A stretch of DNA of 64,000 nt, taken from Streptomyces tendae (GTDB lineage: Bacteria > Actinomycetota > Actinomycetes > Streptomycetales > Streptomycetaceae). Every line of letters begins with the position of its first letter. Positions within the stretch are counted from its first letter, which is position 1. The stretch lies in NCBI RefSeq assembly GCF_014650435.1, contig NZ_BMUY01000012.1:186001-250000 (forward strand). The letters are read 5' to 3'. The notes under the pieces are model-generated. The model was given only the letters and a program-made list of their open reading frames with translations, was not told the origin of the DNA and searched no databases. A program made the translations under genes and the position numbers. Positions 42,001-49,556 of this stretch are shown here, piece after piece.

Positions 42001-42098
42001 TCCGGGGCTCCCGGATCCGTCTCACGCTGACCAGCCGTCACCCCGGCGAGGCACGAGGTGCGATCCGCGTCAGCCGTCTGGAGGCACCCGCCGCCTGA
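39012..42098 (+). CDS. secreted GH2 beta-galactosidase-type glycosidase with C-terminal F5/8-like domain
   Basis: The 1028-residue protein begins with a Tat signal (TRRSVLIASAATPAAGMAL). Residues about 40-300 are the sugar-binding and Ig-like domains (HDWSIEQTP, DSRVHCNGREVG). The TIM barrel has LKGVDLHHDLG-type opening KGVDLHHDLGALG, NAFRTSHNPPSPEMIE, MWSIGNEVPD with acid/base Glu440, and FESESSS with the probable nucleophile Glu520 or Glu522. The last 150 residues resemble a discoidin/F5-8-type binding domain. Extracellular beta-galactoside hydrolysis is likely. GGGAG precedes ATG 39012. Confidence 0.9.
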   Translation: MTVTRRSVLIASAATPAAGMALTAPSAWAADATGGPAGRSTVALRDGWRFRLVDLDGGAEDTADAADPAHDDSAWREVAVPHDWSIEQTPTTAHGTTSGTGFLPGGLGWYRLAFTLPPALAGKRISVEFDGVYMDSRVHCNGREVGHHPYGYTGFALDLTDLVHTDGRTENVLAVRVRNQLPSSRWYSGSGIYREARLVVTEPVHVRRWGTYVTTPTVSEDSAVVRVATQVVNASGTAREVEIRSTVKDADGRTVARTASTVDVTDAATGTHELTVERPRRWDFASPHRYTLHTELRVGGRTVDTYRTPFGIRTFHVDPDEGFHLNGRYAKIKGVDLHHDLGALGAAVSIDAIRRQLTLMKSMGVNAFRTSHNPPSPEMIEVCEEMGIIMLVEAFDCWRTGKNRYDYGRFFDEWCERDATEMVLAARNSPAVVMWSIGNEVPDSTATAGLAMADRIIDAIRAADDTRPLVIGSDKYRRMPAKGSAADLMLAKLDGLGLNYNTAKSVDDLHAAYPHLFLFESESSSETSTRGTYQEPEHLNTGENHTPGGRATSSYDNNLASWTMSGEYGHKKDRDRKWFAGQFLWSGIDYIGEPTPYDVFPVKASFFGAVDTAGFPKDMYHLFRSQWTDEPMVHLLPTTWNHREGDTVEVWAYTNVDTVELYLNGKSLGTRRFDRKKTVDGRTYLETTEATGDDKTFTDGPYPGSYTSPNGSAGKLHLTWRVPFEAGELKAVARRGATAVATDVLRTAGAPHAVRLTPDRESVDADGRSLVFVAAEVVDRHGVVVPGAEHLISFDVAGGSLAGLDNGRQESAERYQASTRTAFHGKALAIVRSGTRPGTVRVTARTDGLRTGTATVRARRAPDRATTPAPEFRPEHPAPVDHPHADASYSGRPDTLPAAVLDGDPATGWSNGFHKAATALLPAFDGARAEDWISVDHGRTRTYDRVEVSFTVDDGHSLPAAVGVEVWDGRAWRAATGVRTEWATASDTPTVVAFDRLRGSRIRLTLTSRHPGEARGAIRVSRLEAPAA

Positions 42099-42110
42099 GT
42101 CTTCGCGGGG

Positions 42111-42171
42111 CGGTCCGGACGGGAATCGGGCACCGGAGAGCGGACTTCGGAAACCGGTCCCGTCCGGACCG
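42111..42171. terminator. long stem-loop after the GH2 gene
   Basis: CGGTCCGGACGGGA (42111-42124) and TCCCGTCCGGACCG (42158-42171) are perfect 14-base inverted arms with a 33-base loop, 12 bases after the GH2 stop. It should terminate or protect the GH2 transcript and separates it from the GH9 gene. Confidence 0.7.
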
Positions 42172-42217
42172 TTGACGGCGTGTCATGTCTGCCACAAGCA
42201 TGGCCTGCGACCGCATT

Positions 42218-42231
42218 TGGGAGCGCTCCCA
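42218..42231. promoter_or_regulatory. CebR/CelR-type operator
   Basis: TGGGAGCGCTCCCA is a perfect 14-base palindrome identical to the known binding site of the cellobiose-responsive LacI-family repressor CebR/CelR in Streptomyces and Thermobifida. It lies 39 bases before the GH9 start, so cellulose-derived sugars should induce that gene. Confidence 0.92.
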
Positions 42232-42270
42232 TTTTCCTGGCGAGCGCCACCTCCCCCGAGGAGCCCGGAC

Positions 42271-44514
42271 GTGAAAAGACGCAGAACCGCGCTCGTCTCC
42301 CTGACGGCCCTGCTGGCGGCGGCCGTCACCGCGCTGCCCGCCGCCCCGGCCGGCGCCGAGGAGACCGAGCAGGTCAGGAACGGCACCTTCGACAACGGCA
42401 CCGACTCCTGGTGGGCGAGCAGCAACGTCACCGCCGCCGTGACCGACGGCCGGCTGTGCGCCGACGCCCCCGGCGGCACCACCAACCGCTGGGACGCCGC
42501 AGTCGGGCAGAACGACGTCACCCTGGTCGCGGGGGAGTCGTACAAGTTCTCCTTCACCGCCACCGGTACGCCCGCCGACCACGTGGTCCGGGCGATCGTC
42601 GGCCTGTCGGTCTCCCCGTACGACACGTACTACGAGATCAGCCCGCAGCTGAGCGTGTCCGGCAACACCTACTCGTACACCTTCACCTCGCCCGTGGACA
42701 CCGCCCAGGGGCAGGTCGGCTTCCAGCTCGGCGGCACGCCGGACGCCTGGCGGTTCTGCGTGGACGACGTGTCCCTGCTGGGCGGCGTGGCGCCCGAACC
42801 GTACGTGCCGGACACCGGGCCGAGGGTGCGGGTCAACCAGGTCGCCTACCTGCCCTCGGGACCCAAGAACGCCACGCTCGTCACCGATGCCACCTCCCGG
42901 CTGCCCTGGCAGCTGAAGGACGACGCCGGACGGGTCGTCGCCCACGGCTGGAGCAAGCCGCGCGGCGTCGACGCCTCCTCCGGGCAGAACGTCCACTCGA
43001 TCGACTTCGGCCGCCACAAGAAGCGCGGCGAGGGCTACACGCTGGTCGCCGACGGCGAGACCAGCCGCCCCTTCGACATCGGGACGGCCGCCTACGAGCG
43101 GCTGCGCCTGGACTCCGCGAAGTACTACTACACGCAGCGCAGCGGCACTGCCATCAGCGACGAACTCCGCCCCGGCTACGGACGCCCCGCCGGACACGTG
43201 GGCACGGCACCCAACCAGGGCGACACCGAGGTGCCCTGCCAACCCGGCGTGTGCGACTACACCCTCGACGTCTCCGGCGGCTGGTACGACGCCGGCGACC
43301 ACGGCAAGTACGTCGTCAACGGCGGCATCTCCACCTGGGAGCTGCTCAGCACCTACGAGCGCTCCCTGCACGCCCGTACCGGGGAGCCGGCGAAGCTCGG
43401 TGACGGCTCGCTCGACATCCCCGAGAGCGGCAACAAGGTGCCGGACATCCTCGACGAGGCCCGCTGGGAGCTGGAGTTCCTGCTGAAGATGCAGGTGCCG
43501 GACGGGCAGCCGCTGGCCGGGATGGCCCACCACAAGATCCACGACGAACAGTGGACCGGGCTGCCGCTGCTGCCGAGCGACGACCCGCAAAAGCGCGAGC
43601 TGCACCCGCCGACCACCGCGGCCACCCTCAACCTGGCGGCCACGGCCGCGCAGGCCGCCCGCCTGTACCGGCCCTACGACCGCAAGTTCGCCGCGCAGGC
43701 GCTCGACGCCGCCCGCACCGCCTGGAAGGCGGCGCTCGCCCACCCGGACCTGCTCGCCGACGAGAACGACGGCATCGGCGGCGGCGCCTACCCCGACGCC
43801 AAGGTCGCCGACGACTTCTACTGGGCCGCGGCCGAGCTGTACCTGACGACGGGGGAGCGGGACTTCAAGGAGTACGTGCTGGCCTCCCCGGTGCACACCG
43901 CCGACATCTTCGGGCCGATCAGCTTCGACTGGGCGAGCACCGCCGTCCCCGCCCGCCTCGACCTGGCGACCGTCCCCAGCCGCCTCCCCGGCCGGGACCA
44001 GGTCCGCCGCTCCGTCGTCCGGGGCGCCGACGGCTACCTGGCCACGCTGAAGGCACACCCGTACGGCATGCCCTACGCCCCCGTCGGCAACGTGTACGAC
44101 TGGGGCTCCAGCCACCAGATCCTGAACAACGCGGTCGTCCTCGCCACCGCCTACGACATCACCGGCGGCTCCAAGTACCGCGACGGCGCCGTCCAGAGCA
44201 TGGACTACATCCTCGGCCGCAACGCGCTGAACATGTCGTACGTCACCGGATACGGCGAGGTCAACGCGCACAACCAGCACAGCCGCTGGTACGCCCACCA
44301 GCTCGACCCCGCCCTGCCCGCGCCGCCCGACGGCACCCTGTCCGGCGGTCCGAACTCGAGCATCCAGGACCCCTACGCACAGAGCAAACTCCAGGGCTGC
44401 GTCGGCCAGTTCTGCTTCATCGACGACATCCAGTCCTGGTCGACCAACGAGCACACGATCAACTGGAACGCCGCGCTGGCCCGGATGGCCTCCTTCGTGG
44501 CGGACCAGGGGTGA
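42271..44514 (+). CDS. secreted GH9 endoglucanase with CBM4/9-type N-terminal module
   Basis: The 747-residue protein has a Sec signal (LVSLTALLAAAVTALPAAPAGA), a carbohydrate-binding beta-sandwich (about 35-180; NGTFDNGTDSWW, TVSFTFTS-type strands), an Ig-like linker domain (VRVNQVAYLPSGPKNATLV) and a GH9 catalytic (alpha/alpha)6 barrel. The barrel shows SGGWYDAGDHGKYV with Asp340 and Asp343 and the terminal STNEHTINWN with general acid Glu727. It hydrolyses cellulose. GTG 42271 follows GAGGAG by seven bases, and a perfect CebR box precedes it. Confidence 0.94.
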   Translation: MKRRRTALVSLTALLAAAVTALPAAPAGAEETEQVRNGTFDNGTDSWWASSNVTAAVTDGRLCADAPGGTTNRWDAAVGQNDVTLVAGESYKFSFTATGTPADHVVRAIVGLSVSPYDTYYEISPQLSVSGNTYSYTFTSPVDTAQGQVGFQLGGTPDAWRFCVDDVSLLGGVAPEPYVPDTGPRVRVNQVAYLPSGPKNATLVTDATSRLPWQLKDDAGRVVAHGWSKPRGVDASSGQNVHSIDFGRHKKRGEGYTLVADGETSRPFDIGTAAYERLRLDSAKYYYTQRSGTAISDELRPGYGRPAGHVGTAPNQGDTEVPCQPGVCDYTLDVSGGWYDAGDHGKYVVNGGISTWELLSTYERSLHARTGEPAKLGDGSLDIPESGNKVPDILDEARWELEFLLKMQVPDGQPLAGMAHHKIHDEQWTGLPLLPSDDPQKRELHPPTTAATLNLAATAAQAARLYRPYDRKFAAQALDAARTAWKAALAHPDLLADENDGIGGGAYPDAKVADDFYWAAAELYLTTGERDFKEYVLASPVHTADIFGPISFDWASTAVPARLDLATVPSRLPGRDQVRRSVVRGADGYLATLKAHPYGMPYAPVGNVYDWGSSHQILNNAVVLATAYDITGGSKYRDGAVQSMDYILGRNALNMSYVTGYGEVNAHNQHSRWYAHQLDPALPAPPDGTLSGGPNSSIQDPYAQSKLQGCVGQFCFIDDIQSWSTNEHTINWNAALARMASFVADQG

Positions 44515-44855
44515 CCGGCTGATCCTGTCCCGCCTCCGTCGAGGGTCGCGCCGCTTCCGCCGAGAAAACGGAAAGCCGGTGCGGCCCTCTTGGCGTGCCG
44601 CGGATTCTGACCTTCTTTCAAAGGCGGCCGATGTTGCCCGGTCGCCTTGTTGACCATGAGTGGTTTGTGCGAGAGTGAAGCACCCGTGCGGGGGGTAAAG
44701 GCCGGGTCTCGCACGCGCTTTGACGGGCCGGGTCCGATTTCGCCATGGCGAATTCACACCTCTCGCGCTCCGCCCAAGAGGTACACACCAATTGGTGGGT
44801 CCTTTTCGGCGATCGGAACTTCTGAGTCGCCTGCGCGTGGGAAGGAAACATCTCA
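44515..44855. other. intergenic region with two perfect palindromes
   Basis: No gene is supported in these 341 bases. TTCGCCATGGCGAA (44739-44752, 14 bases) and CACCAATTGGTG (44786-44797, 12 bases) are perfect palindromes in the region upstream of the sigma-like/ricin gene, in a stretch with lower GC than its surroundings. They are candidate operators for that gene. Confidence 0.5.
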
Positions 44856-46463
44856 GTGCCCACCCCCCACCCCCCTCGGCCCGCATACCCGCCCTCGGGC
44901 GGGGATCCCGGGGAGTCCGACGAATTGCTCGCCGCGCGGCTCCGGGACGGTCCGGAGAGCGAGAGTGCCCGGATCGCCGCGCTGCTGATGGCCCGCCACT
45001 GGCAGCCCGCGCACGACTACGCGGCCATCTGCCTCGCCACCTCGGCGCAGGTCACCGCCATGGTCACCGCGGCGGCCTGGCAGCGGGTGCTGGCCCGGCT
45101 CGCCGAGGGTGAAGCGGCCACCGCACTGCGCCCGCGGCTGCTGGTGGCCGTGCGGGACACGGTCCGCCAGTGGTCCGCCGACGACGCGATATCCAGTGCC
45201 CTGCCGCAGTTGCTCAAACCGGCCGGCGGACGGGGTATGCGGGCGGCGAAGTCCCTGACCCCGGAAAACCGCACGCTGGCCGCCCGGGCATTCGCCTCTC
45301 TTCCCGGCCCCGCCCGTTGTTTGCTGTGGCACACGGAGGTCGAAGGCGAGTCGATAAGTGTCCCGGCCGGTCTGCTGGGCATGGACACCGACACCGCGTC
45401 GGCCACTCTCGAACAAGCGCGTGAGAAATTCCGCGAGGGTTGTCTGCACGCCCACCGGCAGCTCGCGCCGAGCCAGGAGTGCCGCTTCCAGGGCCGGCTG
45501 CTCGACGTCCCGATCCGCCGGGGCGGCGCCCTGCTGCCGGACGTCCGCAAGCATCTCGCGGACTGCCGTCACTGCCGGCACGCGGCCGACCAACTCGGCC
45601 ATTTCGAGCGAGAGTTGGGCACCCTGATAGCCGAAGCCGTGCTCGGCTGGGGCGCCCGGCGCTATCTCGACTCCCGTCCGGCGCGGGCGACGCTCGGCGC
45701 GCTGGCCAAGGGCGCCGCCCGGCACCGCGGCTCACGCCCGGGGTTGCTGGCCCGGATTCCGGTGCCCGTGCGCGGGACGCCGGGCCGGCCGCGTTCCGGA
45801 CGGTCGGTGCTCCGGCAGCTCGGCGCCGCCTCCGCCGGGGTGCTGGCCATCGTGCTCGTGGTGAGCGTGTGGTCCTACGACGGCGGCGGCGCCGATCCGG
45901 CCGCCTCCACCAGCGCGGTCGACGGCGACGGCGAGACGTCCGCGACGAGCCGCCCGAAACCGCCCGACGCGGCCCAGATGCCCACGGCGGCGGACCGCAC
46001 CCGGCTGCGCAACGCCGCCGCCGACCTCTGCCTCGACGTCCGGGGCGAGCCGAAGGCCGGGGCCGGTGCCCGGCTGGCGGAGTGCTCCGAGGACTGGACC
46101 CAGCAGTGGACGTACGAGGACGACGGGCTGCTGCGCAGCGTCGCCGACCCGGGGCTGTGTCTGGACTCGCGCGCGGACGCCGGCGTCGTCATCCTCGGTA
46201 CCTGCGCCGACGAGGGCACCGAGCGGGGCGACGACGTGCGCTACGACGTGACCGCCCGGGGCGAGTTGGTGCCGCGCGGACAGAAGCTGCTCGCGCTCGC
46301 CGCCACCAACGGCGCCCCGGACGCCGACATCGTCGTCAAGGTGCACGACGGCTCCGAGACCCAGCGCTGGCGCACCGACCCGGTGCCGACGGCGGAGGGC
46401 TCCCTGTCGATCGCCCGCACCGATGCACCGGGCGCGCGGGCGGTGGACCTGTCCGACGGCTGA
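44856..46463 (+). CDS. sigma-factor-like / ZAS anti-sigma-like / membrane / ricin-type lectin fusion protein
   Basis: Parts seen in the 535 residues: about 20-90 and 140-200 look like degenerate sigma regions 2 and 4 (SDELLAARLRDG; ARAFASLPGPARCLLWHTEVEGESI); HLADCRHC with His233, Cys237 and Cys240 is an H-x3-C-x2-C zinc anti-sigma motif; a single membrane segment lies near 325-345 (GVLAIVLVVSVWSY); an extracellular Ser/Thr linker leads to a ricin-type beta-trefoil (about 385-510; DLCLDVRG, PGLCLDSRA, QQWTYEDD). GTG 44856 follows GAAGGA. The layout suggests a membrane sensor that couples sugar binding outside to a sigma-like domain inside; this is inference. Confidence 0.75.
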   Translation: MPTPHPPRPAYPPSGGDPGESDELLAARLRDGPESESARIAALLMARHWQPAHDYAAICLATSAQVTAMVTAAAWQRVLARLAEGEAATALRPRLLVAVRDTVRQWSADDAISSALPQLLKPAGGRGMRAAKSLTPENRTLAARAFASLPGPARCLLWHTEVEGESISVPAGLLGMDTDTASATLEQAREKFREGCLHAHRQLAPSQECRFQGRLLDVPIRRGGALLPDVRKHLADCRHCRHAADQLGHFERELGTLIAEAVLGWGARRYLDSRPARATLGALAKGAARHRGSRPGLLARIPVPVRGTPGRPRSGRSVLRQLGAASAGVLAIVLVVSVWSYDGGGADPAASTSAVDGDGETSATSRPKPPDAAQMPTAADRTRLRNAAADLCLDVRGEPKAGAGARLAECSEDWTQQWTYEDDGLLRSVADPGLCLDSRADAGVVILGTCADEGTERGDDVRYDVTARGELVPRGQKLLALAATNGAPDADIVVKVHDGSETQRWRTDPVPTAEGSLSIARTDAPGARAVDLSDG

Positions 46464-46480
46464 GCGGACCCGCACCTGCC

Positions 46481-46502
46481 GGGGGACGGCGCCGTCGTCC
46501 CC
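46481..46502. terminator. hairpin between convergent genes
   Basis: GACGGCGCCGTC (46485-46496) is a perfect palindrome flanked by GGGG and GTCCCC, giving a longer stem. It lies in the 39-base gap between convergent stops and could act in both directions. Confidence 0.5.
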
Positions 46503-47672
46503 TCACGCCGGGTCCTCCACCAGGTCGGCGGGGACCGGCGTGGCCGGTGAGGCGTGTCCGGACAGGGCCAGGGTGAGGTCCAGTTCGGCCAGCAGGCAGC
46601 GGATCACGTGCTCGACGCCCGCCTGACCGTCCAGGCCCAGGCCGTAGACGTAGGGACGGCCCAGGAGCACGGCACGGGCGCCGAGCGCGAGTGCCTTGAA
46701 GACGTCGTCGCCGGTGCGGACGCCACTGTCGAACAGCACGGTGAGTCGGTCGCCGACCGCCTCCACGACGCGCGGCAGGGCGTCCGCCGCCGCGACGGAA
46801 CCGGCCACCTGGCGGCCGCCGTGGTTGGACACGACCACGCCGTCCATCCCGGCGTCGGCGGCGAGCCGGGCGTCGTCCGGGTGCAGGACGCCCTTGAGGA
46901 CGATCGGACCGTCCCAGTTCTCCCGCAGGAACGCCAGGTCGGGCCAGGACTTGGCGGGATCGGAGAACATGCCGACGAAATGCATCACCGCCGCGTTCGG
47001 GTCCTCGTGGACCGGCTTGGCCAGCCCGGCCACGAAGGCCGGGTCGGAGAAGTAGTTGGCGGTGCCCACTCCGTGCAGGAACGGCAGGTACGCCTGGTCG
47101 AGGTCGCGCGGGCGCCAGGACAGCAGCGGTGTGTCCAGCGTGACGAACAGCGCGGTGTACCCGGCCGTCCGGGCCCGGTCCAGGAAGCTGCGCGCCACCT
47201 CGCGGTCCTTCGGCCAGTACAGCTGGAACCAGCGCTCCGCGTCGCCCATCGCCTCGGCGACCTGCTCCATGGGCGTGCTGGAGGCGGAGGAGAGGATGTA
47301 CGGCACGCCCTGGGCCGCGGCGGCCCGTGCGGCGGCGGGCTCGGCGTCCGGATGCATGATCGACAGGACCCCGACCGGCGCGAGCGCCAGCGGGGCGGGC
47401 AGGTCACGGCCCAGCACCTCGACCCGCAGGTCGCGCTCGTGCACGTCCCGCAGCATGCGCGGGACGATCCGGCGCCTGGCCAGTGCCGCCCGGTTGGCGC
47501 GGGCGGTGCTGCCGTCGCCCGCGCTGCCCGCTACGTAGCCGAAGGGGCCGGGGCCCAGGCGCCGCTCGGTCAGTTCCTCCAGCCGGGTCAGGTCGGTGGG
47601 CAGGCGAGGCACCGCGCCCGTCATGCCGTTCAGATAGATCTCGTACTGGAAGTCCGCCCAGTGCTTCGGCAT
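46503..47672 (-). CDS. FMN-dependent alpha-hydroxy-acid oxidase (lactate 2-monooxygenase-like)
   Basis: The 389-residue TIM-barrel flavoprotein has APVGVLSIMHPDAEPAAARAAAAQGVPYILSSASS, QLYWPKDREV, VLKGVLHPDDARLAADAGMDGVVVSNHGGRQV (active-site His and Arg) and LFDSGVRTGDDVFKALALGARAVLLGRPYVYG (FMN phosphate binding). The short N-terminus FQYEIYLNGMTG and sequence style resemble lactate 2-monooxygenase. It oxidises L-lactate or a related 2-hydroxy acid. A 16-base palindrome lies 42 bases upstream of ATG 47672. Confidence 0.93.
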   Translation of the reverse strand: MPKHWADFQYEIYLNGMTGAVPRLPTDLTRLEELTERRLGPGPFGYVAGSAGDGSTARANRAALARRRIVPRMLRDVHERDLRVEVLGRDLPAPLALAPVGVLSIMHPDAEPAAARAAAAQGVPYILSSASSTPMEQVAEAMGDAERWFQLYWPKDREVARSFLDRARTAGYTALFVTLDTPLLSWRPRDLDQAYLPFLHGVGTANYFSDPAFVAGLAKPVHEDPNAAVMHFVGMFSDPAKSWPDLAFLRENWDGPIVLKGVLHPDDARLAADAGMDGVVVSNHGGRQVAGSVAAADALPRVVEAVGDRLTVLFDSGVRTGDDVFKALALGARAVLLGRPYVYGLGLDGQAGVEHVIRCLLAELDLTLALSGHASPATPVPADLVEDPA

Positions 47673-47713
47673 CCCACGTCCGCCTCTCGTCGTCGAGCTC
47701 GCGCTGCCGGCAC

Positions 47714-47729
47714 CATACCCGCGGGTATG
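47714..47729. promoter_or_regulatory. perfect 16-base palindrome upstream of lactate oxidase gene
   Basis: CATACCCGCGGGTATG is perfectly symmetric and lies 42 bases before the minus-strand start at 47672. It is a probable operator. A second, weaker dyad (GGCCTG at 47755-47760, CAGGCC at 47775-47780, with TGTTTCAGG repeated inside) follows in the same 359-base divergent region. Confidence 0.6.
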
Positions 47730-48031
47730 CAGGGGGCGGCCCCCAGGGTCGACGGGCCTGTTTCAGGGGTGTTTCAGGCCGATTGGCGAAGGTGCGGATC
47801 ACGCCATTCGGCCAGTTCCGGTCTCAACATTCGATCTAGAAAAGCCCAGTTGTGGACTTGGAACGTTCAAAATCCGTGACTTCACGCCACTGATTCAATA
47901 CGCAAGGTTACCGAAACGTATGGGGTCGAGATGAGTTTCGGTGCCGGACTCGGCAGACTCGCGCTCGCCGTTCCAGCACCTACCGGGGCCGGAGCGGCAC
48001 CACCCTCGAAACGAGCGGAAGGATGCACACA

Positions 48032-48466
48032 ATGCGGAACACCGCGCGCTGGGCAGCGACTCTGGGCCTGACGGCCACCGCCGTCTGCGGGCCCCTCGCC
48101 GGGGCCTCCCTCGCCTCCCCGGCCACCGCCCCCGCGTCGCTCTACGCCCCCTCGGCCCTGGTGCTGACCGTGGGGCACGGAGAGAGCGCTGCCACCGCCG
48201 CACCCCTGCGCGCGGTCACCCTGACCTGCGCCCCGACCGCCTCCGGCACCCACCCGGCGGCCGACGCGGCCTGCGCCGAACTGCGCGCCGCGCACGGCGA
48301 CCCGGACGCCCTGGCCGCCGAGGACTCGGTGATGTGCACCCGGGAGTACGCCCCCGTGGTCGTCACCGTCGACGGGGTCTGGCAGGGTCGGCGCCTCTCC
48401 TACGAACGCACCTTCGCCAACGAGTGCGTGAAGAACGCGGGCAGCGCGAGCGTCTTCACGTTCTGA
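48032..48466 (+). CDS. secreted subtilisin inhibitor-like (SSI family) protease inhibitor
   Basis: The 144-residue precursor has a Sec signal (ARWAATLGLTATAVCGPLAGASLA) and an SSI domain that begins with the hallmark SLYAPSALVLTVGHGE. The four disulphide Cys occur in LTCAPTASGTHP, AACAEL, VMCTREY and NECVKN. The reactive-site loop reads CTREYAP, where SSI has CPMVYDP, so P1 is Arg104 and the target should be trypsin-like. ATG 48032 is preceded by GGAAGGA by eight bases; ATG 48023 is too close to that site. Confidence 0.94.
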   Translation: MRNTARWAATLGLTATAVCGPLAGASLASPATAPASLYAPSALVLTVGHGESAATAAPLRAVTLTCAPTASGTHPAADAACAELRAAHGDPDALAAEDSVMCTREYAPVVVTVDGVWQGRRLSYERTFANECVKNAGSASVFTF

Positions 48467-48558
48467 GGACCGGGACCGCCGGGACGGTACGGCGTGATCG
48501 GCTGCTCGCTACTGGGGAGTGCGAGCGCCGCCGTACGGGTCCCGCGGGCCCGCACCGG

Positions 48559-48591
48559 GGGCGGCGGACGGAGTGGGGCCGTCCGCCGCCC
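48559..48591. terminator. strong bidirectional stem-loop between inhibitor and CDGSH genes
   Basis: GGGCGGCGGACGG (48559-48571) and CCGTCCGCCGCCC (48579-48591) form a perfect 13-base stem with a seven-base loop in the gap between convergent genes. It has no T run, as is common for high-GC terminators. Confidence 0.7.
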
Positions 48592-48598
48592 TCCCGGT

Positions 48599-48901
48599 TC
48601 ACGGACGCGGTTGCCCGTCCGCCGGCGGCCCGTCACCGGCGCCGGACGTCCGGGCGCGGTGGCTGGTGTCGCACCAGGGGAAGCGCCGGCTGCGCCGGCA
48701 GGTGCACAGCGCCACCCGGAAGCGGTCGGAGGACACTGTCGTGCCGTCCTCCAGCTCCACCTCCACCGGCCCCTCCACCAGCAGCGGCCCCCGGCGCTGG
48801 ACCTTGATCCGGCGCGGGGCGTCCGCCGGGCGCGAACCGTCGGACGGGGGGCGCGGGACGTCGGACGGGGGGCCCGGGACGTCAGACGGGGAGTTCGGCA
48901 C
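48599..48901 (-). CDS. CDGSH-type iron-sulphur protein
   Basis: The 100-residue protein has VALCTCRRSRRFPWCDTSH, the CxC...CDxxH set that ligates a 2Fe-2S cluster in CDGSH proteins. The preceding LLVEGPVEVELEDG strand pattern fits the family. The first 25 residues are three heptapeptide repeats (PSDVPGP, PSDVPRP, PSDGSRP) not usual for the family. GTG 48901 lies inside the end of the methyltransferase gene (20-base overlap), so the two are translationally linked. An internal later start is possible. Confidence 0.85.
   Translation of the reverse strand: MPNSPSDVPGPPSDVPRPPSDGSRPADAPRRIKVQRRGPLLVEGPVEVELEDGTTVSSDRFRVALCTCRRSRRFPWCDTSHRARTSGAGDGPPADGQPRP
48827..48889 (-). repeat. three 21-base tandem repeats encoding PSDVPxP heptapeptides
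   Basis: Three copies of a 21-base unit based on GGACGTCGGACGGGGGGCC-like sequence encode PSDVPGP, PSDVPRP and PSDGSRP. They lie at the start of the CDGSH gene and overlap the methyltransferase stop. Confidence 0.75.
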
Positions 48902-49526
48902 GGACGACCACCAACTCCTCCTCGTGCTCGGCCAGGGCCAGCAGCCCGCGCTGCCGCAGCCAGCGCTCCCGGCCGCGCAGCACCGGACCGAAGGCGATCC
49001 GCCGCCGCCGGATCACCGCGGCCTTCAGGCCAGCCTCGCGCAGCAGCGCCTCGGTCCTGGCGGGATCGCTCAGCGCCGACTGCACGAGCAGCAGCACTCC
49101 GCCCGGGCGCAGCATCCGGGGCGCCTCCAGACAGATCCGGTCCAGGACCATACGGCCGTCGTGCCCCGCGTCCCAGGCCCGTGCGGCACCACGCGGCCGA
49201 TGGCCGGCGCCCGGGGCCGGCACGTACGGCGGATTGGCCAGCACCAGGTCGAACGACTCGCCGCGTACCGGCGTGAAGAGGTTGCCGTGCCGGACGCGGA
49301 TCCGCAGCCCGGCCCGGGCCGCGTTGAGTCGCGCTGCGCACACCGCGCGCCACGACACGTCCACCGCGGTCACCCGGCCGCCCCGCAGCGCCGCCGCCAG
49401 GGCGAGGGCACCCGAGCCTGTGCCCACGTCGAGCACGGCCGCGCCCGGCGGGAGCGACTCGTCGGACAGCGCCCCGGCCAGCAGGGCGGTGTCCTCCTGA
49501 GGGGCGTAGACGCCCGGTAGCACCAT
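48882..49526 (-). CDS. HemK2/MTQ2-like SAM-dependent methyltransferase
   Basis: The 214-residue protein has GVYAPQEDTALLA at the start, the SAM motif VLDVGTGSGALALAAA and LANPPYVPAP, the NPPY motif of enzymes that methylate Gln or Asn amides (HemK/PrmC, MTQ2). A GTG at 49535 would add three residues; neither start has a ribosome site. Release factor or another protein glutamine is the usual target, but the grouping with CDGSH and diiron genes suggests a special role. Confidence 0.88.
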   Translation of the reverse strand: MVLPGVYAPQEDTALLAGALSDESLPPGAAVLDVGTGSGALALAAALRGGRVTAVDVSWRAVCAARLNAARAGLRIRVRHGNLFTPVRGESFDLVLANPPYVPAPGAGHRPRGAARAWDAGHDGRMVLDRICLEAPRMLRPGGVLLLVQSALSDPARTEALLREAGLKAAVIRRRRIAFGPVLRGRERWLRQRGLLALAEHEEELVVVRAELPV

Positions 49527-49556
49527 GAAATTCACGCAACCCAGGTACCCCGGCCG

